DNA of 10,846 bases from Planctomycetaceae bacterium (GTDB lineage Bacteria > Planctomycetota > Planctomycetia > Planctomycetales > Planctomycetaceae). The notes under the pieces were generated by a model, which saw only the letters and a program-made list of their open reading frames with translations, made no database searches and had not been told where the DNA came from. Below, one piece after another: positions 7,896-10,846 of this stretch. The number at the start of each line of letters is the position of its first letter. Within the stretch, counting starts at the first letter, position 1. The stretch spans positions 1-10,846 of the forward strand of contig JALTOP010000455.1 in assembly GCA_027000105.1 (NCBI GenBank), in the 5' to 3' direction. The translations under genes and the position numbers were made by a program.

Positions 7896-8153
7896 CAGAG
7901 AAGCATTCATATCGAGAAAGCCCGAGTTGGAATTAATGATGATTATCAGTTTCTTGACGAGGGCTTTCACAAATTCGACCTCTCGGACGAGTCTTATGCA
8001 ACGGCAATCTCCTCAACCACAAATGATCTGGATTTCGAAGCGTTCATCGCGGCGCTGCGGGTTCAGTCTTTGCTCGCCTTTGAGAATTCACATGGATATT
8101 TCACGTTTGCTGTTTACGATCGCCTTTTCGCTTTTCCTGGTCGGAACCGGTGA
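7896..8153 (+). pseudogene. Protein-like open frame without a start codon, overlapping the BBP7 gene start
   Basis: This is an 85-codon stretch between a TAA (7893-7895) and a TGA (8151-8153), in a different frame from the BBP7 gene. It has no ATG, GTG or early TTG. Its translation nevertheless looks like real protein, with runs such as RVGINDDYQFLDEGFHKFDL, DFEAFIAALRVQSLLAFE and HGYFTFAVYD, far more so than the BBP7 frame upstream of 8092. It may be the remnant of a decayed or frameshifted gene whose 3' end is now used by the BBP7 leader and signal-peptide region, or an accidental open frame. No family is recognised. Confidence 0.25.
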
Positions 8154-9420
8154 AACGACCGGCTTCGCTCAAGGAAGCAGATATGCGGATCCCGCCTTTG
8201 CAGGGAATCTTCCCTGGGATGTCAGACAGCAGTATTACGAACAGCTTCCTGCCGATCGCGGCGGATTCGATGAGTTCGATTCACCGGTCGATCGACTCTT
8301 TCGTCAGGCGGCCAAACAGTCCTGGGTGCAGATCGATTATGTGCAGTGGAATCTTGGTGATGTTCCCGATGACCTGGTCGGAGCCCAGGTTCCGGGTGTT
8401 GACCGTCCCGATTTGGGCTTCACTATCAACGACACGACAACCGGTGCTCCCCCGTTGGATCCCAACAATACCGAGCAGACAAGCTATGTGCCTCGACTCG
8501 GGGGAATCGATTCGAATAATTTACCCGGCATCAGATTGACATACGGACTGAATACCAATTATGGCTCGTTTGAATCGAACGTTTTCTGGATCTTCCAGAA
8601 GGACAGAAGTTTTACCCCAGGGCCTTTATTGTTTGGCGGCGAGACGATTCCGGGGAATCAGGCGACGCGGTTCAACGCTCCGCTGATTGATCCCAATGGA
8701 GTGATCGCCATTCCCTTTACCATCAATGGGGCGCCATCCAATCAGGCACTGATTTTCGACCGCTCTTTCCGTATCGATTACACCTCATCGATGGTCGGCA
8801 CCGAATTCAACTTCGTCTGGGATGATCAAAAACCGCAAAATGGTTTGCATTTCCGGTACGTGTTGGGGTTTCGCTATCTGAAGTTCGACGAACAGATGGG
8901 AATCATCGGGACGGATAATCAGGTCGGAGCCAATCCAGACGATAATGGGGGCGAGGTATCCTTCGTCAAATCAACCACCATTCAGTCAAGAGCTATTAAT
9001 CAGGTGTTCGGGCCACAGGTCGGTACAAGAATCGAACTTGTTGATGATCGGGTTACCTTCGGTGCCCAACCGATGTTTGCCTTTGCCTTCAATCATCTTG
9101 ACGCCCGTGTCAAAACAACCAATCTGTTTGCCGCTGACGATCCGACAACCACCATCAATGAGGCAACCCCGCCGACATCAAATGGCACGAATCAGGATCA
9201 ATTTGCCCCCGTGCTTTCTTTGGCCGTTTACACGAAAATTCGTGTTACCAACTCGATGCATATTTATGGCAGTTACGCTCTGCTGTTTTTTGGTGGCGTT
9301 TCCCGTCCTGCTGAAAACATCAATTACGATCAGGGAACAGCGCCAGGATTCGGCGTCATTCCGAATGAAACAACGGTTCTGAATCAGGGCTTCAGCGTCG
9401 GAACCGTCATCGAATTCTGA
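8092..9420 (+). CDS. BBP7-family outer-membrane beta-barrel protein
   Basis: A 442-residue outer-membrane protein of the planctomycete BBP7 (putative beta-barrel porin 7) family; its substrate or ligand is unknown. Residues 1-27 are a signal peptide with hydrophobic core LLFTIAFSLFLVG and a likely cut after FAQ. The mature part has family-like strands: WVQIDYVQWNLGD (78-90), NLPGIRLTYGLNTNYGSFES (143-162), FNFVWDD (239-245), HFRYVLGFRYLKFDEQMGII (253-272) and the C-terminal strands VYTKIRVTNSMHIYGSYALL and FSVGTVIEF. It ends in Phe, as barrel proteins often do for insertion by the BAM machinery. The start at 8092 is chosen because the signal peptide begins there. The frame is open back to a TTG at 7927, but that part is Arg/Ser-rich and contains the frame's only two cysteines. 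Only a weak TGAGAA precedes the ATG. A strong terminator follows 67 bases after the stop. Confidence 0.88.
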   Translation: MDISRLLFTIAFSLFLVGTGETTGFAQGSRYADPAFAGNLPWDVRQQYYEQLPADRGGFDEFDSPVDRLFRQAAKQSWVQIDYVQWNLGDVPDDLVGAQVPGVDRPDLGFTINDTTTGAPPLDPNNTEQTSYVPRLGGIDSNNLPGIRLTYGLNTNYGSFESNVFWIFQKDRSFTPGPLLFGGETIPGNQATRFNAPLIDPNGVIAIPFTINGAPSNQALIFDRSFRIDYTSSMVGTEFNFVWDDQKPQNGLHFRYVLGFRYLKFDEQMGIIGTDNQVGANPDDNGGEVSFVKSTTIQSRAINQVFGPQVGTRIELVDDRVTFGAQPMFAFAFNHLDARVKTTNLFAADDPTTTINEATPPTSNGTNQDQFAPVLSLAVYTKIRVTNSMHIYGSYALLFFGGVSRPAENINYDQGTAPGFGVIPNETTVLNQGFSVGTVIEF

Positions 9421-9487
9421 AACAGCCAGCTTTGGAAATCTGTCCTCAATACCTCTGTTTTCAGCATTGTTGATTGATCTCATCTGC

Positions 9488-9522
9488 CCGTTTTCTCCTC
9501 ACATGGGGGAAACGGTTTTTTT
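9488..9522 (+). terminator. Strong intrinsic terminator after the BBP7 gene
   Basis: CCGTTTTCTCC (9488-9498) pairs with GGGGGAAACGG (9505-9515) over eleven positions, two of them G-T, around a 6-nt loop, TCACAT. Seven T follow directly (9516-9522). It should end transcription from the BBP7 gene and isolate mraZ, which has its own promoter about 85 bases downstream. Confidence 0.9.
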
Positions 9523-9606
9523 CGTGTGAACACTCCAGAAAGATCAGCTTGAAAAGCAGGAATTCTTTGTTGTGGGAAAATTGCCCAAAAAAGACTTGTA
9601 GGTTAC

Positions 9607-9635
9607 TTGATAGTGGGATTTATACCCATTAGAAT
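9607..9635 (+). promoter_or_regulatory. Sigma-70-type promoter for mraZ
   Basis: TTGATA (9607-9612) and TAGAAT (9630-9635) are separated by exactly 17 bases. Each box differs from consensus at one position. The expected transcription start is near 9642, giving a leader of about 145 bases before the chosen mraZ ATG. This is the best-looking promoter in the window. Confidence 0.75.
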
Positions 9636-9642
9636 GCTCCTT

Positions 9643-9688
9643 CCCCTTTCGAGAAATGTTTTTCGGCGTGGTCGAGTGGCGAAAGGGG
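9643..9688. promoter_or_regulatory. Inverted repeat at the start of the mraZ leader
   Basis: CCCCTTTCG (9643-9651) and CGAAAGGGG (9680-9688) are perfect 9-bp arms 28 bases apart, placed at or just after the expected transcription start. The spacer and right arm also hold spaced G-rich blocks (GTGG, GTGG, GGGGGG), loosely like the G-rich direct repeats that MraZ proteins bind upstream of their own genes. A role as operator or leader hairpin is an inference. Confidence 0.4.
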
Positions 9689-9697
9689 GGTGTTTCA

Positions 9698-9731
9698 GTG
9701 ATCGGTCAGGTTTGGTGATCGATCAGGTTTT
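9698..9731 (+). repeat. 17-nt tandem direct repeat in the mraZ leader, operator candidate
   Basis: Unit one (9698-9714) and unit two (9715-9731) read GTGATCGGTCAGGTTTG and GTGATCGATCAGGTTTT, with 15 of 17 positions identical. The second unit contains the perfect 10-bp palindrome TGATCGATCA (9716-9725). The pair lies between the promoter and the start codon, where a bound protein could block elongation or translation. MraZ itself or another regulator could be the ligand; the sequence does not say which. Confidence 0.6.
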
Positions 9732-9785
9732 ATCGACGTGAATCATGCAAGGGATTGCATCAATCATTTTTTTGATGCTTTCGTT

Positions 9786-10268
9786 ATGGCAAATGGCGAT
9801 TTAATCACGGGTGAGTTCAAGAGGACTCTCGATGATCGGTTTCGGTTGTCGTTGCCGGGAGAGGTCGCGGGGCTTGTCAGTGACGAACAGGGAGGAACAA
9901 TTGTCGTCAAGGAGCAGTATGGTTGCCTCAGTCTTTGGGCTGCCGATCAATGGCAGGAGAGGATCGATTCGGGAGTTGATTTGATCCGCCAAAAGATTCA
10001 GGCCGGACGGATGCAGGAACGATGGAGCGAGGTTCAGCGATTGGGACGATTGCTTTCGACCCGCCAGACCACCGTCAAGTTGGCCAACCGTTCCCGTCTG
10101 TTGATACCGGAAGGCTTTCGGGGTTTTTTGGGAGTTTCACCCAATCAGGAAGTGATGATTGTCGGGGCGGTCATCTGTCTCGAAATATGGAACCCGACCG
10201 CCTGGCTGGAAACACTCAAACAGGATATGCCCCAGTTTAATCCATTATTCAAGGAATTGACTTCATAA
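9786..10268 (+). CDS. mraZ: MraZ-like transcriptional regulator
   Basis: A 160-residue homologue of MraZ, a ring-forming DNA-binding protein that in other bacteria represses the division and cell-wall (dcw) cluster. Two MraZ half-domains are visible. The first is FKRTLDDRFRLSLPGEV (11-27). The second is VKLANRSRLLIPEGFRGFLG (97-116), followed by VMIVGAVICLEIWNPTAW (123-140). The DXXXR signature is D16-R20 in the first half, with the usual Gly before Arg replaced by Phe. In the second half the Asp is replaced by Ala100 and the Gly by Ser103. The ATG at 9786 is chosen because MraZ proteins begin directly at the first strand. A GTG at 9738 would add 16 residues with no family likeness. No Shine-Dalgarno is seen. 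Usual partners (rsmH/mraW, ftsL, ftsI, mur genes) do not follow: 362 bases of non-coding DNA and an opposing gene come next, so its target genes must be sought elsewhere. Confidence 0.82.
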   Translation: MANGDLITGEFKRTLDDRFRLSLPGEVAGLVSDEQGGTIVVKEQYGCLSLWAADQWQERIDSGVDLIRQKIQAGRMQERWSEVQRLGRLLSTRQTTVKLANRSRLLIPEGFRGFLGVSPNQEVMIVGAVICLEIWNPTAWLETLKQDMPQFNPLFKELTS

Positions 10269-10403
10269 CAAAACAGAGAAAGTAACAGCACGGAAAAATA
10301 TCTGGAGAACTGCTTTCCAGGGCGGCACAGGCAGGGCGTAGCTCACTCAGCGAACTCATGAGTTGCCGCACGGAAACCAGGGATGGTCCTATGCACGGAC
10401 GCA

Positions 10404-10425
10404 GGAAATGGCATCAACCATTTCC
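10404..10425. other. Perfect 8-bp hairpin downstream of mraZ
   Basis: GGAAATGG (10404-10411) and CCATTTCC (10418-10425) flank a 6-nt loop, CATCAA. There is no T-run on the plus-strand side, so it is not a standard intrinsic terminator. It may be part of a folded 3' region of the mraZ transcript. Confidence 0.5.
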
Positions 10426-10531
10426 ACCGCCCGGAAAGCTTTTTTCTCCTCGTGTTTTACATGTCCAGCTGGTTGGTTTTCTGGTCTGTATTGTTTTCTG
10501 GTTGGTCGCTTGGGCTCGCCGCTTCCGTTGT

Positions 10532-10615
10532 CCCAGCACGGCTGGTCTGTTCTGATCGCCGTAACCAAAGTGGGATTTTCAAATGTTTTCGCACCGTTCG
10601 TAAGCTTTAACCGTT
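10532..10615 (+). repeat. 84-bp dispersed intergenic repeat, copy B
   Basis: This is the second copy of the repeat seen at 7692-7775, in the same orientation, 74 of 84 positions identical and no gaps. The hairpin CCAGC-ACG-GCTGG (10533-10545) is intact, and the changes lie mainly between the two conserved ends. Similarity stops sharply at CCGTT on the right. It ends 15 bases before the stop codon of the minus-strand gene. Both copies are strictly intergenic. Confidence 0.8.
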
Positions 10616-10630
10616 AACAATACGAATCTG

Positions 10631-10846
10631 TTATTGTGCGTGTACTTCGCAGAGTTCGTTTTTCCTGGCCAGTATCCACAGAAAAACGCATGAAAGCAGA
10701 AAGGCGATTCCAACCATCCAGAGAGGATAATGGATTCCCATTTCACTACTGATTGTCAGTTGTCTGGCGAGTTCGTATTGCTCTCGCAACTGCCCCAAAT
10801 GGCCGTGGAGGACTCCCAGGGAGTTGTTCACCAGATGGAACAGCAT
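10631..10846 (-). CDS. Membrane protein, C-terminal 71 residues (probably CPBP-type intramembrane protease domain)
   Basis: Only the C-terminal end of this gene is in the window; the Met at the very edge is internal. The visible part begins MLFHLVNNSLGVLHGHL. The F-H-x-x-N-N pattern resembles the last conserved motif of CPBP (Abi/CAAX-type) intramembrane glutamic proteases, where His and Asn belong to the active-site region. A polar loop follows, then one clear membrane segment (YPLWMVGIAFLLSCVFLWIL, residues 40-59) and a charged tail. In planctomycetes such domains also occur fused to ABC-2-type permease subunits, so the full gene could be either. The stop is the TAA read from 10633 to 10631. 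The call rests on one motif and one hydrophobic segment. Confidence 0.6.
   Translation of the reverse strand: MLFHLVNNSLGVLHGHLGQLREQYELARQLTISSEMGIHYPLWMVGIAFLLSCVFLWILARKNELCEVHAQ

Larger units (their letters stand above)
7559..8091. other. Gap between the two outer-membrane protein genes
   Basis: 533 bases lie between the surface-protein stop and the chosen BBP7 start. In order they contain a nested inverted repeat (7599-7680), copy A of an 84-bp dispersed repeat (7692-7775), a small hairpin GTTGTG-CGTGA-CGCAAC (7853-7869, one G-T pair) and a start-less open frame from 7896 that runs into the BBP7 gene. A mini-frame at 7786-7863 (25 codons) has no recognisable features. I found no convincing promoter for the BBP7 gene here, so it is unclear whether the two large genes are co-transcribed. 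Confidence 0.6.
10269..10630. other. Convergent intergenic region with hairpins and a repeat copy
   Basis: This is the gap between the stop of mraZ (plus) and the stop of the next gene (minus). Three overlapping short frames (10358-10555, 10363-10617, 10383-10610) are open, but they run through the dispersed repeat and carry no motif, so I do not call them. Visible structures are a weak CTGGA/TCCAG hairpin just after mraZ, the palindrome AACTCATGAGTT (10353-10364), a perfect hairpin (10404-10425) and copy B of the repeat (10532-10615). No T-tract terminator for either flanking gene is apparent. Confidence 0.6.

Noticed and set aside
10329..10400. tRNA-like look around GGGCGTAGCTCACTCAG.
   Set aside because: It resembles a D-arm only superficially. 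There is no TTCGA-type T-loop, no matching acceptor stem and no CCA end in the expected place.
10358..10617. Three short plus-strand frames, one hydrophobic enough to suggest a small membrane protein.
   Set aside because: All three reading frames are open at once and run into the dispersed repeat, whose other copy is non-coding. There is no ribosome binding site and no motif.
1..10846. Search for CRISPR arrays, insertion sequences, att sites, retron or defence genes.
   Set aside because: I saw no regularly spaced repeats, no transposase, integrase or reverse transcriptase motifs and no tRNA-associated junctions. The two-copy 84-bp element is the only dispersed repeat found.

Overview
The window looks like chromosomal DNA of a planctomycete of moderate GC. 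The main reason is a protein of the BBP7 outer-membrane beta-barrel family (8092-9420), a family essentially typical of Planctomycetes. The other genes fit: a eukaryote-like Ser/Thr protein kinase, a DUF6159-type membrane protein, a giant inverse-autotransporter-like surface protein, and an MraZ homologue standing apart from any division/cell-wall cluster. Starts often lack Shine-Dalgarno signals, which is also common in this phylum. Family names come from reading the translations; no database search was run.

Layout. 1-450 (minus): N-terminal 150 residues of a Ser/Thr kinase, cut by the window edge just before the catalytic-loop Asp. 451-914: no convincing gene, but two short tandem duplications and an AT-rich palindrome. 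915-1775 (minus): multi-pass membrane protein with its own promoter (1848-1876) and a clear ribosome binding site. 1777-2839: about 1 kb without a gene I can support, between two divergently transcribed genes; its right end holds two hairpins in the probable leader of the next gene. 2840-7558 (plus): 1572-residue secreted protein with a signal peptide, an outer-membrane barrel and a long acidic, cysteine-free beta-helical passenger. 7559-8091: a nested inverted repeat (7599-7680), one copy of an 84-bp dispersed repeat (7692-7775), and an 85-codon protein-like frame with no start codon that runs into the next gene. 8092-9420 (plus): BBP7 barrel protein, ended by a strong intrinsic terminator (9488-9522). 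9607-9785: mraZ promoter and a leader rich in repeats. 9786-10268 (plus): MraZ-like regulator. 10269-10630: no gene, several hairpins and the second copy of the 84-bp repeat. 10631-10846 (minus): C-terminal end of a membrane protein, probably a CPBP-type intramembrane protease domain.

Function. Two neighbouring genes encode cysteine-free outer-membrane proteins, so 2840-9420 is best read as a cell-envelope or cell-surface locus. The strong terminator separates it from mraZ, which has its own promoter. No defence system, CRISPR array, rRNA, tRNA or complete mobile element is visible. The signals I would follow first are the 84-bp repeat with its adjoining structured element, the start-less frame before the BBP7 gene, and the unusual orphan MraZ with its repeat-rich leader.
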